DNA of 64,000 bases from Epichloe hybrida (GCA_019022495.1 JAFEKR010000014.1:806001-870000); one strand, 5' to 3'. Positions 43,357 through 54,694 are shown, counted from the first letter of the stretch. A program made the numbers and translations. The notes: generated from the sequence alone by a model not told the origin.

Positions 43357-44829
43357 CATGGGTAAAACCAATCTGTCCGCCGGATGCAAGGACGAGAAAA
43401 TTTCCATCCAACGGGTTCAACTTATTTTGCATATCGAACAGTATCTTGGCAACGCTCGCAAAAAAACACCCCCGTCAAGGACAAAAGCTTGCAGCGAATA
43501 AAGGGGCGGCACTGCATCTTCACATGAGCCAAGAAAGAGCCCCGCGCAGCTGCCGGGATGCACTCTGAGAAAACCGTGAAAGGTGCTGGACAATCCTTGG
43601 GTTTGCTAGCTTGCTTCTCACAATGATGGAACCTCGGACGGAAAAGGCAGACATTGACAGGACTGGTGCTTTTCCCTCCGCGGGATGCCTCGCAAGTACG
43701 AATTTGGCCTTGATACTGCTTGGCTTGAGCAAGCGTGAAAAAAAAACGTCAAAATCCCCCATCCGCGTCCCTCATGCTGCACCGATGCCATTTCCCGCTT
43801 CGTTGTACCGTATTTGGCATTTTGTAGTTGACCAGGCCGCGATGAGACGCCGAAAATCATTCGGTCCGCATTTTTCACCAATAAAAGCTGGCCGGAGCGA
43901 CTCTACACAATTCAAGCACATTGCAACTCTGGTCGAGTTTTTGAGAATTTACAAAAAGAGAGAGAGGGTCAATTGTTGAAGAGGCTGCGATGGGCAAACT
44001 GGAAGCAATGGCCAAGCTGATTCTGTACGGGACAGAGCCAGCACCTTGTTAAGTTGCGAAAGCCGCATATGTGGAATTCTGTGACAAACAGCCTCCCATC
44101 TCCAATATCGTATCTATCAACGCCGGGCCTTTTTCATTCTATAAACCCCTCTTGATATTCCAGGCCCAATTCCCGGAGACATACCAAGATACGGCGGTCC
44201 ACAATGCTAGCTCTTGTATTGTGATTCAAGCTTGAAGATGCGCGTCCTTGGGTTTGAGCGTCAAAATTGCTTGGCAAGACATCATAAGCAGGTACCACTG
44301 GCTGCCTGATATCCGATCTGACGCTTGAGCACTGTCCTTGTTTTAGCAAACGTGACGGCCGTAGTGCAAAAACTCGAGTGGCCATGATATGGACTTGTTA
44401 TTACGGACATCTCATCTCGCCTGGTGAAGTTTGCCAGTCCTGACTCCTGATCAAGGTCGGACATATCAGACAGCTGCCGATACCCGTCATCTTTGCCCGT
44501 GTAGAGATAAGGGGTAATCCGTACATATGCAACATGATGTGGTTGCGAGGCAGCATTTGTACCACAAAGGACACGCAAGACATTCGCTCCATCAACCAAT
44601 CGAACGAGCCGCCCCGCGCCTTTTGTCAGGCAACTGCGAGATACAAGCATGGAGCAAACAACCCGAGACTTGCACAAATCACAACTGGCCTTATTCATCA
44701 TGCGTCTGTCATCAACCAGCTGCTTTCGTCACCCGCTGTGCTTACGCATTGCGTTTCAATACGACCGCACGCGGAGCATAAACGTGAATAGAAAAATTTG
44801 TCTCCGCTAGATGCCAACACGAACAGGCG

Positions 44830-44861
<32 letters not shown>

Positions 44862-45080
44862 AACCGTCCGACATCAAACACCATCTACTCTCGCAGAGCA
44901 CATCAAGTCTAGAAAGGTCAGACGACTACATCGTCACAGAGCGCATTCTGGAGAGTAGAATGAATTTTTCGATTTAGTACACAGGGTATCCTAAATCGAA
45001 CAACAAAGTCAACAATACAAACGCTTCGACATGATTCGATGCACCGCTCAGCATGTCATCAGACAGGCAGCCATTGACCT
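43357..45080. other. Intergenic, no supported gene
   Basis: About 1.7 kb of domain-free short frames. Contains a T16-A15 perfect inverted homopolymer at 44830-44860. Confidence 0.5.
44830..44860. repeat. T16-A15 back-to-back homopolymers
   Basis: T-run directly followed by an A-run, able to fold on itself; typical of assembly-difficult sequence. Confidence 0.85.
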
Positions 45081-45846
45081 ATGAGGACATGGAACAAGGT
45101 GAGCTGCCTTCCTGCTTTGACGCTCATTGAAACCCAAAAAGGAAATAGATGTTTACAGCAGATACGTCTCGACAGCCCTGACTATGCTGGATGCCAAGAT
45201 TGCCTCCAACGACCTGCTCATGAGCGTCGCCCCGCTCAGGCTCGTCACGGTTGGGGGATGCTTGGCCGTGCGACTCTGCCATAACCGGGAAGCTTCCTAC
45301 GACATCGACTGCCTTCTCGACCCACACGTAACGGCCGTCGAAGACTACTCAGCCGAATTCGAACTAGTGATCCAAGACGTCGCTCACGAGGGCGGGTTCT
45401 ACAAGGACTGGCTGAATCAGCAAGTGAACATCTTCGTCTCCCGCAAGCGTCGCGTTACTTTGTTCATCGAGTCGGTACAACAGGACATAGTGGTGTACAG
45501 TGGAAAGAACCTCGTCGTGTATGCCGGACGTCTAGACTGGGCGCTGGAAAACAAGGTTCGCCGAGTGTCTCATTCCCGTAGCCGTAGAGGACACAGGAAT
45601 GTCGATCTCCCAGACGCCGCTGCCCTGATTCATCTCATGAATCTCATGAGAAAGGACGGCGATGGACTCCCCATAAGCTTTCAGTACATTCGAGATCTGA
45701 ACTTGAATGGATTCGACTTGCAGCCAACAGAGGAGGCGCTGAGAGAAATTGCAGAGTACTATTTCAATGAATATGGGGTGATTGGCCTCGCCGAGATGGT
45801 TTGGGATAACGACACCGAGAAATGGAAGGTGGTGGACTCCGAGTGA
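45081..45846 (+). CDS. Nucleotidyltransferase-fold-like fungal protein
   Basis: Modelled as two exons: a 6-codon exon 45081-45098 (MRTWNK) and 45142-45846 after a 43-nt intron (GTGAGC...AAAAG), about 240 residues; the start is uncertain because another ATG at 45053 leads into the same donor in a different phase. Seen: LMSVAPLRLVTVGGCLAVRL followed by SYDIDCLLDP, which resembles the GG...DxD core of nucleotidyltransferase folds, a middle beta-rich part (VNIFVSRKRRVTLFIESVQQ), and a helical C-terminus (EEALREIAEYYFNEYGVIGL). No second catalytic Asp is obvious. Function unknown; the fold suggestion is from motif pattern only. Confidence 0.6.
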
Positions 45847-45922
45847 GTCCAAGATTTGAAGTCTTGAGACACAGTCTGTATGTCTGCTTTGGTCCAATTC
45901 TCTAATCAAACAACGCGCAGAC

Positions 45923-46681
45923 TCAGACCGTGTAGAAATGCCCCGTTGCCATGTAAATATTTCTTCTGTGGAACGGGCTGTCGAAGTAGACGCCCTCGTC
46001 CGAGTGGATCAACAACTTGTCCTTCAAAGCTGGGACGGTGGTTGTCCAGGGAGGGCAGACTTCGGGCTCAAATGGCAGAGGCTCATCATCTCGACTCGCA
46101 AACGGTGTGTCGTCCCTTCGGAGCCCCAGACTTAACCGCCACATGAATGATTCTGCCAAGATTTCTGCCAGAGATGCCATCACGGCGTATTGTTCCAAGT
46201 CCTCGCACTGAGGATCCGGCAGATTAACGCTTGCCCACTGAGGAGAGCTTTTACGCCAAAAATACTCCGTCTCGTACGATATCATGTGCCCATCTGCGGC
46301 GCAGAAAGCCTGGTACAGGCGATAGAAGCATCTTTGAGGCGTGTCACGAGCCTCCCATAAAGGAATTGACCGGAGGTACATCCAGTCTCGACCCTGACAG
46401 GTAACCGAGCCAGGATCTGCCATGATGTGACGAGGAGAAGGAGGCATGGTTGCCGGAAAATACCACGAAGGAAGTGGCCATAATAAACGCAAGACGAAAA
46501 GGTATGGGTGAGGTTGCGGAGGATGTTTCAATGAGCGAGCATGGCGTAGAGCATGACGGAGACCAAGCCCCGTGCTGGTTGGGACGAGTCGGCGGCGAAG
46601 CTTGATCAGGGGCCAGCGGTATTGGATGGGCAGGTAGCGAAAGTTCCATAGATAGACCAGCAAGTCATACAACCAGCCCAT
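45923..46681 (-). CDS. Hypothetical fungal protein, possible membrane-associated N-terminus
   Basis: Single exon, about 252 residues, start at 46681 (ATG). Not recognised. Seen: N-terminal hydrophobic/aromatic stretch (MGWLYDLLVYLWNFRYL), an Arg/Leu-rich amphipathic segment, FVLRLLWPLPSWYFP, then a soluble part with many Trp and acidic residues (QGRDWMYLRSIPLWEARDTP; LEQYAVMASLAEILAESFMW) and a C-terminal RRNIYMATGHFYTV. Convergent with the nucleotidyltransferase-like gene, only 76 bp apart. Sense codon usage and full-length frame support a real gene; role unknown. Confidence 0.55.
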   Translation of the reverse strand: MGWLYDLLVYLWNFRYLPIQYRWPLIKLRRRLVPTSTGLGLRHALRHARSLKHPPQPHPYLFVLRLLWPLPSWYFPATMPPSPRHIMADPGSVTCQGRDWMYLRSIPLWEARDTPQRCFYRLYQAFCAADGHMISYETEYFWRKSSPQWASVNLPDPQCEDLEQYAVMASLAEILAESFMWRLSLGLRRDDTPFASRDDEPLPFEPEVCPPWTTTVPALKDKLLIHSDEGVYFDSPFHRRNIYMATGHFYTV

Positions 46682-47167
46682 CACGCACGCGGCCTTGGAA
46701 AGCGGCGGGTTGCTGCTCTACGGTGCGAATCAATATCGACGGACCAGAACACTGAAGGGAGACGAGACGAGCCTTTCAGCTGAGTGACGTCGACTGGCTT
46801 TGGCTTTGGCCGGGGGAGGTGACCAAAGGTGAGGTGGGGGCGAGGTGAGGTGGGGGCGGGGCGGGGCGGGGCGGGGGATGGGCACTGGCCCACTGGCCCA
46901 CTGGGTGGTTTGTTTGTTTGGTTGGGTTTACGGATTAATTAAGCTGCCAGATGCAGCCGCCAGCTGTCAATAAGCCGCGCCCTCTTTTGGCAGGGGTCTT
47001 GGAATCCTCGACCAGGACAAACACACTTACAAGTTGCAACCTCTCCTTCCCAAGCTCGGTGTTTGTGTCTTTTTCGCCCGGACTTGTCCCTCTCTTGATC
47101 TGTCTATTGCCTCTATCCCTACAGTCTTGCCCACTTCCAGACACGTTCCATTCTATTATATTTCGCA
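46682..47167. promoter_or_regulatory. Divergent promoter with G-quadruplex-prone tract
   Basis: 486 bp between the unknown minus-strand gene and the MOSC gene. At 46852-46877 five G-runs of 4-5 G are separated by single C, a strong G4 motif on the plus strand. Confidence 0.5.
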
Positions 47168-48931
47168 ATGGCTATGGAAACATGGGCTGCAGACTTCACC
47201 ACGTCCTTTGCGGTGGATAAACTTCTCGAGGTCCGCCTCTCTGGCAGGAAGAAAATGCCCGGCTTGAACCTCGAGACAGGAATTGACAAGAAGATTGTAA
47301 ATAACCCCCTTGAAAATTCACAAGTTGGGGCTTGAAGGGGACTGGCATGACCTGACCTTTCATGGTGGCCCAGATAAGGCAATTCTCGGATGTGAGTGAC
47401 GGTGATATTATCGCAGACCGCTAGTATTTGGATACAATGAGATAAAACAAGACCAACCACAGCCACTCACCAAGCTCGACATTTCATCATAGATTGCTCA
47501 TCACATTACCCTCATTGGGCCACTTCGTACCCCGACCGCCGTGATAAGTTCGTTCCGGGCGGATTCGATGAAAACTTCGTCACCTCTCACATGAACGAAC
47601 GCAACGTCTGTATCGGCGACATCGTATCAGTAGGCCCAGAGGTTCAATTGCAAGTATCGCTTCCCCGGCAGCCATGTTCTAAGCTCAATCATCGATTTTC
47701 CCTGAAGAATTTCGCGCCTGTGACGTACCAAACGAGCCGAACGGGTTGGCATTACTGAGTCGTTCGAGAAGGCACCGTGAATGCGGGCGACAAGGTACGC
47801 CTGGTAGAGCGGAAACACCCACGGTGGACCATCGAGCGAATACAAGAATACTTGCATCGCGATAAAGACAATTTTGAGATGAACAAACTACTCTCAGAGG
47901 TGGAGGCCTTGGGTGAGGAAAGCCGCGGCCAATTCCGGAATAGAGTGGCCAAGGCGATGAAAAGGAAAGCTCCGAAGCCTGCCAAAGACCACTGGGTGGA
48001 TTATAAGATCATCGAGCGTAGAATGGAGACACCGAGAGTAGTTTCACTCACCTTACAGTGTACAAACCTTGATCCGGATGCTGAAAACTCACTGCTCGGA
48101 GCACACGCTCGACTCAAGTTACCCAATGGACTCATGAGAAATTATTCCGTCGTGTCAAGGGGAGATGAAATACCAAACTTTACTGACAAGATTGAAGTCG
48201 GCGTTGCTCTCGACGAGAACAGCCGCGGCGGTTCCCGTTATCTTCATCAAGTCCGCAAGGTCGACGACATCATACAAGTCGGCCACATAACAACTGACGC
48301 GAAAGCAAACAACGCGGCGAGCCACCACCTCTTCATTGCTGGTGGCATCGGCATTACCGCATTTCTCGCTCTTATAAGGGAAATGATATCCATCAATTGG
48401 AGCTGCAAGCTCCACTATGGTGTTCGCTCAGCAGCCGACATCCCCTTTACCGACCGATTGACCGCCTTCAAGGACAAAATTGTCATCTACGACAAGTCCA
48501 AGGGGGAAAGAATGGACATACCAAGCATCACCAAGACAATGCCTTGGAATAGCCACGTCTATGCCTGTGGGCCCAATCGCATGATGGAAGCTGTGAAAAG
48601 CGCCGTGCAGGAATGTGGCATTTCACCCGGAGAAGTTCACTACGAAGCTTCCTCAGCCGACGTTTCTGGAGATCCATTTGAAGCCAAAGTTGCGAACAAG
48701 AACGGCAAAGTTCTCAAAGTGAGCAAGGATGAGAGCTTACTTGAGGTACTGCGGCGCGAGTACCCCGGCATTGCGTCCAGTTGTCAGGTAGGAAATTGCG
48801 GAACGTGCAAGGTTTCTCTGAAGAGCGGACGTGTTGACCATAGGGGTACGGCACTCTTGCCGGAGGAGAAGGATTCGGCCATGTTGGCTTGCGTGAGTCG
48901 CGGTATTGGAAGAGTTACAATTGAAATTTGA
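47168..48931 (+). pseudogene. MOSC domain - ferredoxin-reductase - 2Fe-2S ferredoxin fusion, one frameshift and one in-frame stop
   Basis: From ATG 47168 the frame encodes the N-terminus of a YiiM-like MOSC domain (LNLETGIDKKIVNNPLE). One extra A in an A4 run near 47320 breaks it; the next frame continues IHKLGLEGDWHDLTFHGG up to an intron (about 47391-47493, GTGAGT...CATAG), then YPHWATSYPDRRDKFVPGGF, the MOSC cysteine in RQPCSKLNHRF, and GRTGWHY-type SRTGWHY followed by TGA at 47756-47758 where relatives have Arg (CGA to TGA). After it the frame is open to 48931: a reductase with FAD-binding RNYSVVS, NAD-binding FIAGGIGITAFLALI and YACGP, and a plant-type 2Fe-2S domain (CQVGNCGTCKVSLKSG, later MLACVSRG). 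Intact relatives probably pass electrons from NAD(P)H through FAD and 2Fe-2S to a sulfur- or Mo-linked MOSC site. The downstream 384-residue frame could still give a reductase alone. Confidence 0.82.
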
Positions 48932-49273
48932 AAGCAAGAGAACGGCTGATGCGTCAATGGCACACAGGTTACTATCAAAGTCAGCGACCCCCCCCCCCCC
49001 AAAAAAAAAAGAAATCAAAAAAAACTCACGTCTTTGTATCGGGGCGTCTTTTCTAAGAGCCTTTTTATTGTTGTCGACTACCTGCGTAGTTCTGTAGCTT
49101 AGAGACATTCAACTCCGATTTTTGCATGTCCAGCCTTATACGGCTGCCTTGCTAAAGCAGGTGCGCTCCTGCCCCATGAGTTCGACAAGGATTTCCTTCG
49201 CCTGAAGGAGCATTGACTTTCGGGACCGTAAGATCAAAACCCATTCTTCAGCATTGTCCCCTCTTTCGCTAGC
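48932..49273. other. Spacer with C-run/A-run
   Basis: 342 bp. A C11 run followed by an A10 run at about 48988-49010. No gene seen. Confidence 0.5.
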
Positions 49274-50835
49274 ATGAATACGTCTCCCCTGGAGAACACC
49301 CCTGATGTGCCAACCGACGACCCCAACAATGGAGAAAGCCTCCCCGAGATTGGAGTACGTATTCCTGATGGCGGTTTACAGGCCTGGATCGTTGTATTAG
49401 GAGGTTTCATCAACTGCTTCTTTATTTTTGGTATGGAGCTTCAATATTCCTGACTCGGAGCGTCTAACTTAACAGACTAGGTATCATGAACTCCTTCAGC
49501 ACCTTCCAGGGCTTATATGGACTTGAACCGGCACCATGGCCTAATGCGGATGCTACAGAAATAGGATGGATCGGATTCTCTCAGGTTGATTACTGAATCC
49601 ATGTCCAAATTACATTGATGTTTCGCGACTAACACGTCAAAGCACATCATTTACCTCACGGGAGGTTTGATAACAGGGCCGGTTTTCGACAAATGGGGCG
49701 CGCGCAAACCATTATTTGCGGGTGTAATTCTCTGCTTGTTATCTACCGTCGGCACCGGCTACTCGACCAAGTTCTGGCACTACATCCTTACACAGGGAGT
49801 CTTTTTTTGGCGCCACAGGTGCGCTGATGTAAACGCTGCTCCTCGCTCACCCGAAAAAAGAGGCGTCACGTACTAACGAATGAAAATTTGTCAATCTACA
49901 GATTGGACCCAACGGCCTGTGCGATTACAGAGTGGTTCAGCAAAAGGAGAAGCACGGCTTTGGGTGTTGCCCTGTCTGGGGCAGCTCTTGGTGGCGTTGT
50001 TTGGCCGTTTGTCATCTTGGAACTGCTCGAGACGCTGAGTCTGCGTCAATTGCACCTAGTACTAGCAGCGACAACAGCACCTTCGGTTGTGATTGGATGT
50101 TTGCTGGTGCGAGACAGAAAGGGAGCTGCCGGTCATGACAATCATGGGCGCCCAAGCAAGAAATCGCAAAGGGGTGCGGGAAAGGCAATCTGGGACTGGC
50201 GCTTCATCCTTCTGTGTTTCTCTCTCCTCAGTCTTTATACTGGAATCCTTCTGCCATCCAGCAAAATTACAAGGTATGCTATTGAGAACCAAGTCCCGCT
50301 GCGTCAAGCTCGCACGTTGGTCCCCATCATGCACGGCGGCTCTTGTCTTGGAAGGATTGGAGCTGGTTGGCTGGCAGGTAAATTGGGGGGGTCAGTTGTG
50401 CTCTTTTCTTCTAAACGCAAACCGAGCTGAAATACAGCTTATTGATCGGTTGCTCTTTTCAGGTTCAATATCATGTCTTCGATGGCCCTGCTGGCCAGTC
50501 TCTTCGTATTCTCCTGGATCTGGATGTCGAGCCCTGCTGCGCAGACCGCATTTGCTCTCATATTTGGCATGTTTGGCGGAGGCCTGTCACCACTCGGTTA
50601 TGCATGCCTGGCACAGACAACTGAAGATATAGGTCATATTGGGTTGCGGTTCGGGTTCATGATGGCCATTTGCTCCGTCGGTTACATGGCCAGTGCACCT
50701 CTTACAGATCGTATACTGGAAAGGACGTCTTGGACTGGAGTTCATGTTTTTACCGGCAGTGTCTGCTTTTTAGGGGCGTTATGCATCATAACGACCAGAT
50801 TCTGCTGGCAACCGAAAGTTTGGACCAGATTTTGA
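49274..50835 (+). pseudogene. MFS monocarboxylate-type transporter with a single +1 frameshift
   Basis: Five exons: 49274-49430, 49481-49584, 49643-49828, 49902-50390, 50463-50835. All junctions fit in phase except that exon 3 has one extra T in the T7 run at 49802-49808; removing one T makes the whole protein (about 435 residues) continuous, including GATGALILDPTACAITEWF across intron 3, whose TACTAAC branch is perfect. Seen: a hydrophilic N-terminus, the MCT-family opening PDGGLQAWIVVLGGF, twelve expected membrane spans, GPVFDKWGARKP (loop motif), WFSKRRSTALGVALSGAALGG and GGGLSPLGYACLAQTT. The family moves monocarboxylates or riboflavin with protons. One homopolymer indel may be a sequencing error, so it could be a working gene. 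Confidence 0.85.
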
Positions 50836-51140
50836 CCTCCTTGCAAAGGAGAGATATATGCCACCTAGTTGAGCTCGTCTTAGCAGGCTCGTTGTTTTGT
50901 CAAGGTATAATAATAGAGAATGACATTAGATGGTATTTTAAACAGCACACCAAAATTTGACATCTTCTTGCGCCTTCCTCTCGTCCGAGGAAGACGGTAG
51001 TCTGAAGTATTGCGAACAAAAGAAGCAGACATGTACAGACAAACGATGCCAATGTATGTTGACCGAATCCACCAATGATTACCATGACCTACACAAGAGC
51101 ACCAAGATGAATTGTCGATCCAAGCTACCGACTAGACTCA
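50836..51140. other. Convergent spacer, no gene seen
   Basis: 305 bp between the MFS gene and the IFRD gene. Confidence 0.5.
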
Positions 51141-52463
51141 TCATCGCTTACGTCCAGCGGGGTGCTGGCTCTCGTCCCAGTGTGCATCTTCCAGGCATTC
51201 CATGACAACAGGATTGACAAAAACATGGTGTTGGAGGCCGCCGCGGAAAAGAGCCTTCATCATGTTGACTCGTGAGAAGAGCGACCAGGTATCGATTCTG
51301 GTACTGTGATGGCCGAGATGAAGTCGACATCTGTAGCCGTATTCCGCCTGCCCGTCGTCGGAGAGCGCGGTGGAGTAGTAAGGTCCCACGCCTCGTTCTA
51401 AAGACGTAACGACGCTAACTAGGCTTTCGCGCAGATCGCGGCGCTGCTTTCTCGCCACTGATTTGCTGCTCAGCTTGGCGAGCTCACTGGTGCGGCCGAT
51501 CAGTCGTTGGGGGTCGTAAGGCAGCTGGAACGGCTCGCCTGTCTCTTGTTCATGGTTCCGCGACGACTCGAAAATGAGGGCAATGGATTGTCCGGCGTTG
51601 CATTGGATGTTGGTATCGGAACTGTCGAGCTGGTCGACAAAGGCGTCCATGGCGGTATCGGCAAGATCGGAAAAGTCATCTACGTGACTTGCTACAAATG
51701 ACCAGCCGATGATGGCGGCAGACACGACGGATGCGTTGTCGTGCGATTCGACGCTCTCGCCATCGCTTTGGACAATGTCCACGAGATACTGCATGACCTC
51801 CAGCGCGGCTTCTTCCAAGCCTCCCGCGTAGAGAACCGCCATGCAGAGCGCGTATATGGCATATACTTTGCACTCGTCATCGTCGTCGTCTATCAGGATT
51901 TGTTTCAAGGCTCGTTCGCTGCTTTCAAACATGTCCAAGTCCTCCGCTGTGCCTACGGTCAAGCAGTAGGCCTGCAGATTGAGCAGCCTCTCGCGAGCTG
52001 TAGCTCCGCGATCCGCCTCTTTGAGAAACAACTCGACCAATGCCGCCGCGGCGGGGTCCAGCCAGTAGTGTGTTTCTGCGTTGTACTTTGTGCGCAGAAC
52101 TCTGACATACATCTCTAGAAGTTGCTCGCGAACATCGCTATTGTTATGCTTTTTGTCTTGCAAGTTGTCGATCAGAGCCAGGGCGTCAACCTCTCTTGCT
52201 CCTTCGTCCGGCGTCGCTGCTCCAGAGCCCCCCGAGTGCACACTCGACATCATGTCGTCAAACTCGAAGTCGTTGTCATCTTCGCTGTCGCTCACATCAG
52301 AGGCAACCCGGCTATGTACAGCAGAGTGTGTCGGTGACGTCAGAAGCGAAGGCAAAGGGGATCCTCCAGGCGTGACGGTGCCAGAAGCACGGCCGGATTT
52401 GATGGCTTTTCTCGAGGTGGTTTTACCGCTGCCCTTGAGGGCCTTGACTCGGGCGTGGTTCAT
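51141..52463 (-). CDS. IFRD (interferon-related developmental regulator) family protein
   Basis: Single exon. The first true ATG is at 52463, giving 440 residues; the longer frame to 52493 opens with a TTG. Seen: a basic start with SGKTTSRKAIKSGRASG, an acidic/Ser stretch (DVSDSEDDNDFEFDDMM), then an armadillo-like helical region about 95-390 (LIDNLQDKKHNNSDVREQLL; IYALCMAVLYAGGLEEAALE; DQLDSSDTNIQCNAGQSIAL) and the family C-terminus (LSSKSVARKQRRDLRESL; IDTWSLFSRVNMMKALFRGG). Animal IFRD proteins act in transcriptional control, and recent work links yeast and mammalian IFRD to ribosomes; the role in filamentous fungi is unknown. Intact. Confidence 0.9.
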   Translation of the reverse strand: MNHARVKALKGSGKTTSRKAIKSGRASGTVTPGGSPLPSLLTSPTHSAVHSRVASDVSDSEDDNDFEFDDMMSSVHSGGSGAATPDEGAREVDALALIDNLQDKKHNNSDVREQLLEMYVRVLRTKYNAETHYWLDPAAAALVELFLKEADRGATARERLLNLQAYCLTVGTAEDLDMFESSERALKQILIDDDDDECKVYAIYALCMAVLYAGGLEEAALEVMQYLVDIVQSDGESVESHDNASVVSAAIIGWSFVASHVDDFSDLADTAMDAFVDQLDSSDTNIQCNAGQSIALIFESSRNHEQETGEPFQLPYDPQRLIGRTSELAKLSSKSVARKQRRDLRESLVSVVTSLERGVGPYYSTALSDDGQAEYGYRCRLHLGHHSTRIDTWSLFSRVNMMKALFRGGLQHHVFVNPVVMECLEDAHWDESQHPAGRKR

Positions 52464-54694
52464 CACGGTGCTGAGTTTGTTTGATGTCCTCAAAGATGAA
52501 TCCAGCGACTGGCGAATTCGTTGCGCGTGAAGATGCGACTGCCAATGACGAACAAGTCGGAGGCGGCGTTTTTGGTGAGGAGCTCTCTGGTGGCAAGCAA
52601 AAGCCGTTCGAAATGGGCTACAGAAGCTAAGGGAAGTAGGTTTATGTATATGTATATCCGGAGCTTATTGATGTCAAGTCGGTGGTTTAAGCGTGCTTCG
52701 CAGGTAATGGGAGATGGCGGTCTTATTTGTGGTTGCGAATAGTGTTGGGAGCACAAGGTCCATAGGGAATGAATGATGATGCAAAAATTTATGCAGTGCG
52801 GTCTTGAAGTGTCCAGAAAAAAAGAAGAAAGAAACAGCGTGTTACTGGCTGTTGGGGGCAGCTGTTGTTAATGCGAGGTCGAGTTGGGCGTCGAGAGAAA
52901 ATGTGGAAAGAGTAAAGGCGGTAAACGGCCGAGGTGCAAGATACATTAATAAATGGGAATAAATGGCAAGAAAGGGCGGGCAGCGTGGAAGTTGGTGTGG
53001 CGGCATGCAATGGGTCATGATCGCTTGCTACTGGCTGCTGACTTCTCGATTAAGCAGCACGTCCACAGCTTGATGCACGTCTCCTCTACTCCGTAATTAT
53101 TAGTAATTAGTAATTAGTAATCCGTAATAAGGAAGCAATATTCATGATATTCATGCCAGCCCAAAAGCGTCATCAGTGGCCGGCCCACATCACCACCAGG
53201 GCCTTGGTCCGCGGCAGCTCAACCGACGAACTTTGCGGGGATAACATTAGTATGGGATGATGACTTTCCCGACGTCATCCTCAAATGCCACTTTACGCGG
53301 TCGACGCGTTTTCCATCTAACTCGTAGTCCATATACTGACTGATTCTCACTCTGACGTTGCCCCACGTGCAGCCTCTCAAAACACCACATCTTGTGCGGC
53401 AAGTGATGGTGGAGCCAAGGTAGAACCTGCATACATACATACAAGTAGACCTAGCAGAATGGTGTGATAATAATTACCCTGGGACAGCACGGGTTGTGCT
53501 GCACTATGATGCCACTATCGATGATCACCAGACACGTACATTTGTGGAGAAGCCGTCACTAAGATGGAAGAGGCATGGGAAAGATGGAAAGGCCGGGCCC
53601 GTAACCGTGGGCATGCAAGGAGTTGGAGCTCCGGGATACATTGTTCTTGGCAAATAAAAAGTAAGACTGTGAGCCTGGCACCTGTGAACAACAGCTTCAC
53701 TTCCGAATTCTCTTCACCTGTCTTTGCAAGGTGGCTTGGCTTGCATCCGAGGCATGTCGTGTCTAATAAACTCACCCCTCACAGTGCATGTCAGTTTTGG
53801 GTTCATGACGCTCGTGAGTCGTGACCATGGATGGAGATCTGATGCTCCCTGACACCACCACTGCAGCGTACTCGCCCATGCCCTTGGTGTTTTGGTGTCG
53901 CTCGTTGGATGATGCGAGGCAAGGAAGTGCGCGACATCGAGTCCATTTTGCGCTTGCATGCTCGTAAAGTCAGGATACAGTCAGTGATTGATGCGCACAG
54001 TCAGTCTTTGAGTCTGGTCTTTTGTACTCCGTGTTTCCATTTCCAAATCGAACTGTCAGGTAGGTTCAACCCCGCCATAATAGCTTTGCTCCGGCCGCCA
54101 CTTGCTCGCAGCTGGCAGCCAGCCTTATCAGCGACAATTTCAAACAGCCCGCCCTTCTGCCTAATTCTGAGTACAAAGTGACATGAAACTATAGGCGCTT
54201 TTTGCCCCGAAGCTCAAGTACTCAAGTACTCGCGCACTTTCATCAAATGACAAGCGAATGCCCCACCTGCCTGGCCAGAGCCTCGATAATTCCAAGTGCC
54301 TTCTTCGCGCGCTGCCCCTCTTCCGTCAGCTTGCTCTTCTTTCTTCATCTTTTCTTTCTTGGAGACGGTTCAAGTCTGAGGGACTCTCTGCACTTTCACT
54401 TCTTTTTGATTTATTCTTGGAGACGGTTCAAGTCTGAGGGACTCTCTGCACTTTCACTCCTTTTTGATTTCTTCTTGGAATTGTTGTTGGGCATTCGATG
54501 ATCCACGCCCCTCGGCCCACTGATACTCGAGTGTCGTCAGTCTCGTTATCCTCGGGTCATTCTATCGTGAACAAACACAACTTCGGCACTTACGATATTA
54601 TTGTCCTCTTGGGGCCTAGGCTTAGTATTCAAACTTTTCGCTGATTTTTTCTTTTACCCTTGTCGATCCGCGTGACGGCAATAACTCACCAAAC
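52464..54694. other. Large divergent intergenic region
   Basis: 2.2 kb between the IFRD and FHA gene starts. Contains TACTCCGTA (53087-53095) next to a short (TAATTAG)3-like repeat, a 58-bp tandem duplication (54356-54471) and no supported gene. Confidence 0.6.
54356..54471. repeat. 58-bp tandem duplication in the FHA gene promoter
   Basis: Two adjacent copies starting TTCTTGGAGACGGTTCAAGT differ at only a couple of positions. They lie 224-339 bp upstream of the ATG at 54695. Confidence 0.9.

Noticed and set aside
47756..47758. TGA as a programmed read-through or selenocysteine codon
   Set aside because: Followed by G rather than the CTA read-through context, fungi of this group lack selenocysteine machinery, and a separate frameshift lies upstream, so simple inactivation is more likely.
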